From Rufibacter sp. XAAS-G3-1 (GTDB lineage Bacteria > Bacteroidota > Bacteroidia > Cytophagales > Hymenobacteraceae): a stretch of DNA of 64,000 nucleotides. The notes beneath the pieces are model-generated. The model was given only the letters and a program-made list of their open reading frames with translations. It ran no database searches and was not told the DNA's origin. The position numbers and the translations under genes are program-made. Shown here piece by piece: positions 1-7,928 of this stretch. Where the stretch lies: positions 32,089-96,088 of the forward strand of contig NZ_JABFAM010000020.1 of the NCBI RefSeq assembly GCF_013623775.1, read 5' to 3'. Within the stretch, counting starts at the first letter, position 1. Every line of letters starts with the position of its first letter.

Positions 1-1
1 G

Positions 2-373
2 CTTGCAAACCCAGAATATATTCAGGAGAAAATATCGGTACAAAAAGAACTGAATGATAATCGCATAGAAACACTTGAAATTAAGAATGCAGCCCTAAGT
101 ATTATTATGCTATCTTTTGATTCCGAGCAGGAGTCGTATTTTCTTTATGATGGACAAAAAATAAGTGCAAAAATTAGCGACAAGCAATTCATCGACAGCA
201 TCAATCAGGGCAGACGTTTTTCTAAAGATGACGTCTTTATTGTGGATCTAAAATTAAAGCGTGAACATTACCAATCGGAAAAACCTATGGTAGTTAACAA
301 TTATGAAATCACTAATGTTATAGAACACATTCCTGGGGGCACGCATAACAGCCGTGTTCAAAATAATGATTGA
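2..373 (+). CDS. Hypothetical protein, 3' part only (truncated by window edge)
   Basis: The reading frame is open from base 2 to the stop ending at 373, so the gene begins to the left of the window. The internal ATG at 107 is probably not the true start because about 35 codons of plausible protein precede it. The visible 123 residues are hydrophilic and rich in Lys, Asp, Glu and Asn, with no signal peptide, membrane segment or recognisable motif. The middle of the protein looks like alternating short beta strands. I do not recognise the family. Base composition is AT-rich, like the other orphan genes at the two ends of the window. Confidence 0.55.
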   Translation, partial: LANPEYIQEKISVQKELNDNRIETLEIKNAALSIIMLSFDSEQESYFLYDGQKISAKISDKQFIDSINQGRRFSKDDVFIVDLKLKREHYQSEKPMVVNNYEITNVIEHIPGGTHNSRVQNND

Positions 374-723
374 ATTTAAACCATAAGGTAAATTATTCTA
401 CTCAAATGAATAAACTTAAAGAATTACGTCCATAAAATAGATTTTAACCACTTTAAGGAAAATATTCAGCAATAAGATACTCACTCTACATGAATGCAAT
501 TGATACTATATTGGCTAATAACATATTTACGGAGCAGCGTCTTCATAAAACGGAATGGAAAGGCGATCAGACGAATTATGTTATTTTCGACGGCATGGTA
601 CCTTTTTGAATCCAGTCCTGCCTACCTAGAGACTGGCAAGGCTACATGACGCCGTATAATACCTTACTTTCGAAAAGAGGGCTATTAGAGTTGAAGGGAT
701 CTCTTTGATAATTTTAAAGTATT
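374..723. other. Intergenic region, no convincing gene
   Basis: About 350 AT-rich bases. A 39-codon frame (490-609, plus strand) starts with ATG and encodes a hydrophilic peptide, but it has no ribosome binding site and no recognised relative, so it is not called. No clear terminator hairpin was found. Confidence 0.4.
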
Positions 724-2496
724 TTAAAACTGGTATAAATAGCCTATAGAGAGAAACCATCCTGTATCAATTCTTGAAACGGTGAGGTTCCCAGGGACTT
801 TAGGATACGATTCCCCCACCACTATTTTATCACTGTGCTTATCAACATATCCTGCAATTAAACCACCGTCCAAAGCAAGCATGTGCTTTTTACCAAAGGA
901 TAAGCCACCCCCAAACAAGCCTCTAGGTTTTATTTTATTAGCCACGGATACGCCCGCTCCAATACTAGCGTGATAACCAAAGTTATTTTTTTCTCCTATT
1001 TTCTTGCCAAACCGAAGCATAGCCGCCAATCCAATTTCAACTTTATCAACGTTTTCTTTATCAAAGGTGAAGGTTGATGAGGAGTCCGCAGGATTAAAGT
1101 TTTCTGTCGTAGAGAAAGCCCTATCGTAAATGTTTGCTGTATAAAACGACATTCCAGCCGAAATGTATTTTCGCATAACGGTAGGGAACGTGATGGGTAT
1201 CGAATGGCTGTGTTGGTTCAAGGCATCATTTCTTGGAACGATGGTTAGCTGTACCTTTGTCTGCTCACCCATAAATTGTATAGGAAGGGAGGTATATGAG
1301 TTTATTTTATTGTTCTCAATTGACACAAGCGGAGCTAGAAGCTCGTTTGTTTTATCAGCTGAAATTGATCCCTGAATAGTAGTCAGGGCTGTTCCATAAC
1401 CCGCATATTTTTCCTTGATAATCTTGTCTGCTTTAGCGAACTCAGGATTTGCAGAAATTGAAGTTGCGTTCTTTTCCGAAAAAGCTTCATATCTTTTCTC
1501 GGTTTTGGAAATTTCTTCAGTCATCTGTGATAAATGAGTCCTGATTTGCTGGACATACTTCAAAGCTTTGGTGAAATCAAATTCATCATTCCTGGGGTTA
1601 TTCAATTTTAACGATTGCAATCTTCTTTCGTAAACTGCTAACTTTAAGTTATCTATTGATTGGGTTGCCCATATAAGTCCGTCTGAATATTGATCTATCC
1701 TTTCCATTTCAGCTTTTATGCTGTCTTCAACTGCGCTATATCGTTTAGCGACGCCATCGAAATCTATTCCATAGATATCCATTTTTTTAAAAGCTGAAGG
1801 ATCTACTAGGGGCGAGCTCGTAGTTGAGCTAAAAGGGCCAATCCCGCCTATCAGCTTTGCTAACACGTCAAGTTGGAGTGATCCAAAAGTCGGGGTCTCT
1901 TGGCGTTTGCTTAATACTGAATCTGACTTAGTAAGGGAAACTTTCCATATATTTTGATTTATGCTGTCTATTCTTATGCGAAAAAACTCACCTTCCTCGA
2001 TATTACCCAATGTGATTTCAGGCGGAAGTTTTTTTTGAAAATCTATTACAAGCAGCTTATCAAAAGCTTCGTCAGCCGCCTTCTGAGCCGCCTTTGCAGT
2101 TTTATTAGCTTTTTTCATTGCCTTTTTAGCTTCAGTGATATGGCTTTTATCTGGGTTGGCTCTCAAAGCGGTGGCGGCGGCTGTGGCTTCATCAGAGGCT
2201 GATTGGGCTTTGGCAGCTAGCCTTTTAGCCTCATCGGCTTCATCTTCTTTACCTACTGATTCGCCTGATTCTGCTGCAGCTGTAGCTCTACTAAAGGCTT
2301 TTTCGGCTCTTTTAGCTGCTTTTTCAGTTTTCTCCGCAACTTTTTCAACGGCTTTGCTAATCGGAGTTGTTACTGCAACAGGTTTCACAACTGGGAGTTC
2401 GGCGGGAGGATCTGTTAATCTAACTTCAAGGTCTTGAGCATTCACCAATCCGGCAAAGCAGAAAATTAAAAATAAAATTGTAAAGGTTGTTTTCAT
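724..2496 (-). CDS. Secreted coiled-coil protein with C-terminal beta-barrel-like domain
   Basis: The start is set at the ATG at 2496, because it puts a clean Sec signal peptide at the N-terminus (MKTT, a hydrophobic core, then VNAQ with cleavage before Asp). The ATG 24 bases upstream would place a charged extension in front. Mature residues about 25-140 are an Ala/Lys/Glu-rich coiled coil with repeated KAA and AEK units. The middle is mixed alpha/beta. The last about 150 residues alternate polar and aromatic or glycine-rich strands and end in a terminal Phe (GYLYQF), the usual signature of an outer-membrane beta-barrel strand recognised by BAM. Inference: a periplasm-spanning outer-membrane protein. 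I recognise no named family. It stands alone, with no operon partner. Confidence 0.7.
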   Translation of the reverse strand: MKTTFTILFLIFCFAGLVNAQDLEVRLTDPPAELPVVKPVAVTTPISKAVEKVAEKTEKAAKRAEKAFSRATAAAESGESVGKEDEADEAKRLAAKAQSASDEATAAATALRANPDKSHITEAKKAMKKANKTAKAAQKAADEAFDKLLVIDFQKKLPPEITLGNIEEGEFFRIRIDSINQNIWKVSLTKSDSVLSKRQETPTFGSLQLDVLAKLIGGIGPFSSTTSSPLVDPSAFKKMDIYGIDFDGVAKRYSAVEDSIKAEMERIDQYSDGLIWATQSIDNLKLAVYERRLQSLKLNNPRNDEFDFTKALKYVQQIRTHLSQMTEEISKTEKRYEAFSEKNATSISANPEFAKADKIIKEKYAGYGTALTTIQGSISADKTNELLAPLVSIENNKINSYTSLPIQFMGEQTKVQLTIVPRNDALNQHSHSIPITFPTVMRKYISAGMSFYTANIYDRAFSTTENFNPADSSSTFTFDKENVDKVEIGLAAMLRFGKKIGEKNNFGYHASIGAGVSVANKIKPRGLFGGGLSFGKKHMLALDGGLIAGYVDKHSDKIVVGESYPKVPGNLTVSRIDTGWFLSIGYLYQF

Positions 2497-2864
2497 ATCA
2501 AAGATTAAAAAGTTATTCATCTTTCAATAATCTAAAAATACATCAATAAATCAATATTAAAGTTTTAAGTATATAAATTTTAAATATTTTTAATCTTCTT
2601 TAAACTAGCTATTTATAGAAGACTTGACCAACGGTTAAGCACATGATATAAGGCCATAAACCCCCACTAAAGGAGCCGCCTATCATGAAGAATATCTAAT
2701 ACAATAAACTGACAAAGAAATCGACGCACAGGTCGAAAAAGAGATGAAAGAACTGTTCTGTGAAAACATGGAAAGTGAGCTATTCTTAGCAGCTTGGCGC
2801 GGTAGTATCTTTTAGCAGCGCGGCATGAGAGAAAACATGAACCGCACCCTCCTCAATTCTAAAT

Positions 2865-3316
2865 GAATATCGCAGACGCAAAGGCAGTATTTGGTACATC
2901 CACCAGGAGCTGCTCGGCAAGCAGCGGGTTAAGTACGGGAGCGAGTAATATCCTCCCTGGCCTCTTGGCTTACTAGGGCTTATGGAGGGGGCTGGGGCAA
3001 GCGCCACCTGTGGCATTGTGTAGGCGTTGCGGACACTTTTCCGGAAGGCCAGATAGTGAACGCACTGCGTACACAATTGAGCTGGACGCACCTGCGCCTG
3101 CTGGCCAGGATGGGGTTGCACAAAGCTATCGAGCTGGCAAAAGTGAAAAAGAAGGTGTGATATACTTTATTGGAGCTTCATTACCTACACGGGTTCTCAT
3201 ACCGGAACCTGCTTCAGATGCGGAATCTCGCCTCCGCCCATTCCGGTCCTAAATTCACGCAACAGCTGGTTGCGCAATGGTCTTTGGGTGGGAGGCTGAG
3301 GGCTCATTATCTTTAA
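2865..3316 (+). pseudogene. Decayed DUF1016 (YhcG-type PDDEXK nuclease) gene remnant
   Basis: Two frames carry pieces of the DUF1016 N-terminal domain in the correct order. At 2865-2951 the frame reads IHQELLGKQRVKYGSE and then stops, matching the family's 'eqqgk.RAeYG' segment. From 2972, in another frame, it reads YGGGWGKRHLW, then FPEGQIVNALRTQLSWTHLRLL, the hallmark 'YGrGws.rnL...fP...iv..LswthfreL' core. A TGA at 3158 interrupts it, after which the same frame stays open to 3316 without a recognisable C-terminal nuclease domain. Intact family members are about 340 residues. Frameshifts and stops show that it is dead. DUF1016 proteins often travel with restriction systems or mobile DNA, which fits a degraded cargo gene. 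Confidence 0.55.
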
Positions 3317-3581
3317 TATTATTTAACATAAGGTAAATTATAAGACATTTATAAGTACCTGACTTTCAATTTTTTACATTGTATATTATATTAACTGATT
3401 TAAGGAAATATATACATCTTGTAAGTTTAACCTGGTTAACTAATCAGAATTCTATCTCATCTTTCCTTTTGATGAAGTACCTTTCCAATTGTAAAACTAA
3501 CCAATCACCCGTCAGTGAATTGATCCATTCATTCATTTGCAAGGAGACAAAGTCCTTATAATTAGAAGCTTGTGTAAAGCT
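3317..3581. other. AT-rich spacer before the iterons
   Basis: About 265 bases with no convincing gene. Short frames on both strands are low in complexity and have no start signals. It separates the nuclease relic from the first iteron. Confidence 0.4.
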
Positions 3582-4348
3582 GGGGACAAAAAAGCAACTT
3601 TCGAAAATCCCTTCCAGTAGTTTTGGGGACAAAAAGGCAACATTCGCCTGGAGAAATGTTGTTTTCCGTGTTTTCTTTGGAGATAAGGCTCCCAGAATAG
3701 GGTAATGCCGGTTGTTTTCGCCTTTTTTTCCCTTTCCTTTAATGATTTATCTGATTTCAGGTACGCTAAAAGAGAAATAGATTATAGTTGTTAAATAGTA
3801 GATAAGTAGTACGGGCTGTAACTCGTTGACTTATAATTTCTTATCCCTGTTTTTAGAGACAAAAAGGCAACATTTTAGGGACAAGAAAGCAACATTCGGG
3901 AGACGAAAAGGCAACATTTTGGGGGCAAAAAGGCAACATTCCGGCTCTTCTTATGGCTTTAGGGGACCAAAAGGCAACATTCCCGCTTTTTTGGCTGCCC
4001 TTGGGGACAATAAGGCAACATTCCCTCCTGTAGGGTCGCCATGGGGACCAAAAGGCAACATTTATAGTATAGAGGCTACCCTGGGGACAATAAGGCAACC
4101 TTCCATATTACGGGTTACTTGGGGACGAAAAGGCAACATTTAGGCTCTTACCCTTCCTCCAGGGGACAAAAAGGTAACATTCCTTCCTTTCCAGGCACTT
4201 TGGGGGACAAAAAGGCAACTTTAGAACGCTCCTGTGGACGGATTTAAAGGAAAAGAGAAAGGCTGGGAAGGCTCTGGCCAGCTCTGAGACCATGGCCAGA
4301 GTCTACTTTTGAAGGCATAATCAGCATCGGGGACAAAAAGGCAACTTT
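3582..4348 (+). repeat. Iteron array, putative replication origin (14 copies)
   Basis: Fourteen direct repeats with consensus GGGGACAAAAAGGCAACATT, all in the same orientation, start at about 3582, 3625, 3855, 3877, 3899, 3921, 3962, 4003, 4043, 4083, 4121, 4162, 4203 and 4329. Within the main block the centre spacing is about 22 bp and then about 38-41 bp, that is two and four helical turns, so all copies face the same side of the helix. An AT-rich gap at about 3735-3850 between the second and third copies could be the unwinding element. Iterons are the binding sites of Rep_3 initiators, and the gene for one lies immediately next to the array. The repeats lie downstream of the rep stop codon rather than upstream of its promoter. 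Confidence 0.9.
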
Positions 4349-4392
4349 TCCAATTAGGAAACCTCGTTCTTTCCAGGAAAGGGAAAGGATGC

Positions 4393-5460
4393 CTACTCTA
4401 GCATGATCGCTTCCGTCTCCACATCTTCACTTTCGAAAAAGGCCGCTACCTCGTTCTGCAGGGCTTTCAGCACGTAATCAGCCACATTCTTTACCTTGGC
4501 CGTATCGATGGACCCGGTCAGCATGGCGGCTTTGGTGTGGAGCGGGTTGATGGTCTCCTCGTTGAGGATCATATACAACGCCTTCAGGTGGTGGTCCTTG
4601 AATTGGTGGTGCGTCTTGCACCAGTTGATCAGCTGGTCGCTTTTCGCATCATAGATCTTCCGCTCCTGCTCGGTCATGATCTTGATGATCTTAAAGTTGA
4701 GGTGGGTGACCTCTTTCCCTTTTTTCTCCACCTCCGCCATTTCAAACCAGCAATCCGCCTTCTCAAACAGTTCATCGTAAGCCGGCTTGATCACCCGCTT
4801 GTACAGGTCTTTGTACTCGGCATACCGGTCCCCGATGCCAAGCATCTTCCGGAAGTCCGCATACGGGATCCGCAGGCCACCCTTCCGTTTCCAGCTGCTG
4901 ATGAGGATGTAGATCCGAAACGTATACTTGTTGTTGGACTGGTTCACGATCTCGTACATGAACTTGGACCAGCCTGGTTTGGTGTCCAGGAGATACTTGG
5001 CAATGGGTTTCTCGATTTCGATGATGACTTCCCGGGAATACTTCTCCTTCGGGATGTAGGCCGTGAACAGGCCCTTGACCACCCAGTACTCTTTGCCCGA
5101 TTCCGGGTCCCGGGCATCCAGCTCCACGGGAATGGCGGCGATCTTGCGCATCGCCATCTTGAGTTCATTGTATTTATCGGGGGTTACCCCGAACTTCTTG
5201 ATGGGAATGGTCAAGCGGATGCTGTCACCCTTGCTGCGCTGGAACAGGTTCAGTTGCTCTACCTCCTTGCCTTGGATCACCTCTTCCATGTGGCCCTGCA
5301 ATTCCACCAGGATCGACAGGAAGACCCGGAGCTGCAGGACGGTAAAGTCATACCCCATCTTGGTGACCTTGTTGGGCTGCTTGATCCAGGTCATGGTATC
5401 CGGCAGTTTCACCACCCCCGTCCTTTTGTTGCCCTTGCCTTTCTTATCAACTGTTGACAT
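4393..5460 (-). CDS. Plasmid replication initiator, Rep_3 (RepB-like) family
   Basis: A 355-residue protein that should bind the adjacent iterons and open the plasmid origin. The start is the ATG at 5460 (MSTVDKKGKG). The frame stays open upstream, but there it reads Arg/Pro-rich shadow sequence of the resolvase gene. Two winged-helix domains can be traced. The first is residues about 30-150 (LQLRVFLSILVELQ, IRLTIPIKKFG). The second is about 170-270 and holds the family core (YTFRIYILISSW, LRIPYADFRKMLGI, then YKDLYKRVIKPAYDEL). The C-terminal 80 residues are helical and unassigned. The start overlaps the end of the resolvase gene by 14 bases (ATG and TGA in different frames), which suggests translational coupling and one transcript. 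Length and motifs agree with active family members. Confidence 0.92.
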   Translation of the reverse strand: MSTVDKKGKGNKRTGVVKLPDTMTWIKQPNKVTKMGYDFTVLQLRVFLSILVELQGHMEEVIQGKEVEQLNLFQRSKGDSIRLTIPIKKFGVTPDKYNELKMAMRKIAAIPVELDARDPESGKEYWVVKGLFTAYIPKEKYSREVIIEIEKPIAKYLLDTKPGWSKFMYEIVNQSNNKYTFRIYILISSWKRKGGLRIPYADFRKMLGIGDRYAEYKDLYKRVIKPAYDELFEKADCWFEMAEVEKKGKEVTHLNFKIIKIMTEQERKIYDAKSDQLINWCKTHHQFKDHHLKALYMILNEETINPLHTKAAMLTGSIDTAKVKNVADYVLKALQNEVAAFFESEDVETEAIMLE

Positions 5461-6076
5461 ATGCCGTGCCCTTTGTGTTGGTGGTAGACTTTTCCCAGCC
5501 CTTAATTTCGATTCCCTCCAGCCGGAGGTATTTGTAGATGGTAGCGGTGCTGCGGATCTGCAGCGCCTCCTGGATCTCCGTGATGGTGCTGCCCGCCTTG
5601 TAAAGCTTGGACGCGCTGGAGGCCTTCCGTTTGGCCTTCTCTGACAAGCCGGGGGTACGCCCCCCCTTTCTCCCCCGTGCCCGGGCCGAGGCGAGGCCTG
5701 GGGAGGTGTCCTCCTTGATCCAGTCAGCCTGCAGCTCGGCCAGGGAGGCGAACATGCGGAAAATGAAGCGACCCATGCTGGAGCTGGTGTCGATGGCATC
5801 CGTCAAACTGACCAGGTCAATGCCCCTTTCCTCCAGCTCCCCCATCAGCTTGATGAGGTGGTTGAAGTTCCGGCCCAAACGGTTGAGTTTGTAGATGACC
5901 AACTGGTCCCCCTTCCGGAGTACTTTTAGCAACTGGGTCAGCTCGGGCCGGTCTGCCTTGCGCCCGGTGACCTTCTCCTGGAAGATCTGCTCACAGCCGT
6001 ATTTCTCCAGGGCATCTACCTGCCGGTCCAACTTTTGGTCTACCGTGGAGACGCGCGCGTACCCTATCTTTGCCAT
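5447..6076 (-). CDS. Serine recombinase (resolvase/invertase family)
   Basis: A 209-residue small serine recombinase, probably for plasmid multimer resolution or DNA inversion. The catalytic core is visible: YARVST with Arg8 and nucleophile Ser10, Arg43 (DRPEL), and the NRLGRN motif with Arg66 and Arg69. A C-terminal helix-turn-helix (about 145-190) provides DNA binding. The E-helix at 111-124 is unusual. Relatives read AEFERxLIxERT, whereas here it is AELQADWIKEDT, so the Glu-Arg pair and the terminal Arg are replaced. It could therefore be slow, altered or inactive. It is upstream of rep and overlaps its start by 14 bases, so the two are probably co-transcribed. The promoter should lie in 6077-6200. 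Confidence 0.9.
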   Translation of the reverse strand: MAKIGYARVSTVDQKLDRQVDALEKYGCEQIFQEKVTGRKADRPELTQLLKVLRKGDQLVIYKLNRLGRNFNHLIKLMGELEERGIDLVSLTDAIDTSSSMGRFIFRMFASLAELQADWIKEDTSPGLASARARGRKGGRTPGLSEKAKRKASSASKLYKAGSTITEIQEALQIRSTATIYKYLRLEGIEIKGWEKSTTNTKGTAYVNS

Positions 6077-6274
6077 TTTTCAAGAAACTCAATAAAGTCC
6101 CAATATATGAAATTTGTTTAAACAAAAGGCAATCCTGAAAGGGAAAACCGGGGGTTTATGGTGGGGTCAGGGGAAGAACCGGATTTTCATTTATACGATC
6201 GTTTAAATGAAAATCTGAACAGATGTAAACTGGAATAATAGGTAGGTAAATCTTCAAGGCTGCACACGATACAA

Positions 6275-6303
6275 ATATCCTCTACTTAGCAACTAGAGGA
6301 TAT
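6275..6303. other. Perfect hairpin (10-bp stem, 9-nt loop)
   Basis: Arms ATATCCTCTA (6275-6284) and TAGAGGATAT (6294-6303) are exact reverse complements. There is no T-run on either side, so it is not a standard intrinsic terminator. It may be an operator or an RNA element in the leader of the resolvase-rep transcript. Confidence 0.4.
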
Positions 6304-6335
6304 GGAAGAAACCCGCTGATGGGTTCCAACTACGG

Positions 6336-6518
6336 TTAGTGGTTTTGATACTCCAAGGGGGAGCTCACCCCTTCGTAAAGCAAAAGCTTACCGGTAACTG
6401 ATGCCAAGAAGCCATGTTCTAGACTTTTAACTGGAGTCCGCTTGTTCGCCCGTTCACCAGGCTGATGATGTTTTTTTTTGCGGCGGCGGTCCTTGGCGTT
6501 TTTACTGAAATCCGCCAT
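6336..6518 (-). CDS. Small basic hypothetical protein (doubtful)
   Basis: A 60-residue frame starting at ATG 6518. The first 25 residues are strongly basic (DRRRKKKHHQ) and the remainder is mixed. No domain is recognised. An A-rich tract with GGGG precedes the ATG, which is weak support for translation. It lies in an otherwise gene-free stretch and could be spurious. Confidence 0.25.
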   Translation of the reverse strand: MADFSKNAKDRRRKKKHHQPGERANKRTPVKSLEHGFLASVTGKLLLYEGVSSPLEYQNH

Positions 6519-6974
6519 ACATATTTTTTCCCCTAGTAAGGCTGCTGGCAGTGCATCCGACTGTAGAACAGCAGGTCTGTGATACCGAGCCGCCCCATGC
6601 TACGACGATAAACTAGCAGTGTCCGCTTGCATAATGACATGCTTGATATGGTACTAGGGCGCAAGCTTAGACCCTAAGAAGACATTCCCCGGGGACATTG
6701 AATATCTTAATTATCGCAGTCCATCGTATTCCGCAGTACGGCTAAGTCCAAGATACTGGCTAGGGTTCTGGATTAACGTCCAACGACATCAGGAAGGGAA
6801 CAGGTGCTTCTAGAACGAGTATCCGAAATCAACCTAAAACCAAGGCAAAGGCCTTTATGAACATAAGCGCTGAAATATCCGTAGCAGTTGCTAGTGCAAC
6901 CGTGTTTGGCTTTCCGAGGGAATACAAAGATCAGTCACCCCCAAATTAAGCAAGATGCTTTTTAAAATGCTTTT

Positions 6975-7928
6975 ATGGCTCAAGGCACAATAATTTCACT
7001 GGGTAGCGTCAACGCAGATTTCCAGGTCCGGGTAGATGAGAAGCCGGGGAATACGACCACCCTGCTAGGGCATGACTTCCTGCGGCTCAGCGGAGGGAAA
7101 GGAGCTAACGTGGCCTTTTTGGCTTGTCATTTGGGGGCTTCCGCCTCCCTGATCGCGCACGTGGGCGATGATGACCTGCAGGAGCAGGCCTTAAGGCCAC
7201 TCCGGGAGAAGGGAATTGACTTAGAAGGGGTAAAATCCGTTAAAAACCAACCTACCGGGGTATCCATGATCGCTGTTTCCCCAGACGGGAAGAAACAGAT
7301 CATACTGGCTCCCAATGCCAACGATGTTTGGGAAGAGAGCGACGCGGACGGGGTGCAGGAGGCCCTTGAGCAGGCACCGGAGGGATCAGTCCTGGTGGTG
7401 GATTACGAGGTAGCCGCTTTCATCGTGGTGAGAGCCATCAAGGCCGCCAAAAAAAGGAACTTCCCGGTCATCCTTGACCCCTCGCCCTACGACCGGGTAG
7501 ACCGGAAACTCCTCTCCCAGGTCGATTACCTGGTACCTGACGACTCCGAGACAGAAGGCCTAACCGGTATTCTGCCAGACTCCGTGGAAAACGCAAAAAA
7601 GGCCGCCTTGAAATTAAGGGAGGAGGGCGTGGCCAATGTGCTGGTAAAGATGAAGGACGGGGGCTGCGTGGCGGCAACGAAGGAATTTATCCTGCACATT
7701 CCCCCTGTTCCGGCGGAAGCGGTAGACACCACCGGGGCCGGCGATGCCTTTGCGGGGGCGCTCTCTGTTGCGGTGCTGGAGAATCGCCCCTTAAAGGAGG
7801 CGGCCTGCTTTGCCTCCTCCGCTTCCTTGGCGGCTATCACGGGGTATGGCTCCCAGCCAGCTTATCCCAACAGGGAGCAGATAGGTCACTATTTTGACCA
7901 GGTTTTCGGAAAAATCCAGGAGCTTTGA
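6975..7928 (+). CDS. rbsK: PfkB-family sugar kinase, ribokinase-like
   Basis: A 317-residue cytoplasmic kinase that phosphorylates a sugar, ribose in the best-known relatives. It contains the N-terminal PfkB signature GGKGANVAF (residues 40-48), which binds the sugar, and the C-terminal signature DTTGAGDAF (251-259), which holds the anion hole and catalytic Asp257. The loop LDPSP (167-171) replaces the usual NPAP, and VPDDSE (187-192) replaces the usual PNxxE, so the substrate may not be ribose. The stop codon overlaps the ATG of the next gene (TGATG), so it is translationally coupled to the GH65 phosphorylase. A kinase beside a phosphorylase suggests uptake and activation of the sugar released from a disaccharide. 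The symbol is by family similarity only. Confidence 0.85.
   Translation: MAQGTIISLGSVNADFQVRVDEKPGNTTTLLGHDFLRLSGGKGANVAFLACHLGASASLIAHVGDDDLQEQALRPLREKGIDLEGVKSVKNQPTGVSMIAVSPDGKKQIILAPNANDVWEESDADGVQEALEQAPEGSVLVVDYEVAAFIVVRAIKAAKKRNFPVILDPSPYDRVDRKLLSQVDYLVPDDSETEGLTGILPDSVENAKKAALKLREEGVANVLVKMKDGGCVAATKEFILHIPPVPAEAVDTTGAGDAFAGALSVAVLENRPLKEAACFASSASLAAITGYGSQPAYPNREQIGHYFDQVFGKIQEL

Larger units (their letters stand above)
6077..6974. other. Long region without a confident gene
   Basis: About 900 bases between the resolvase and the sugar kinase. The only frame of note is 6336-6518 on the minus strand (60 codons, Lys/Arg-rich N-terminus, no recognised family), which I list separately at low confidence. 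The sequence contains a strong hairpin at 6275-6303 and no tRNA-like fold. The promoter for the resolvase-rep transcript should be at the left end and the promoter for the kinase operon at the right end, but neither matches the Bacteroidetes -33 TTTG / -7 TAnnTTTG pattern clearly enough to place. Confidence 0.4.

Noticed and set aside
2786..3121. 111-codon minus-strand frame over the nuclease relic
   Set aside because: Opposite strand of recognisable DUF1016 sequence.
3826..4143. Open frames on both strands inside the iteron array (plus 3826-4143, minus 3853-4098 and 4108-4293)
   Set aside because: They are products of the repeated iteron sequence, with repetitive nonsense peptides, and not genes.
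4537..5457. 306-codon open frame opposite the rep gene
   Set aside because: Antisense shadow of a GC-rich gene; no recognisable protein features.
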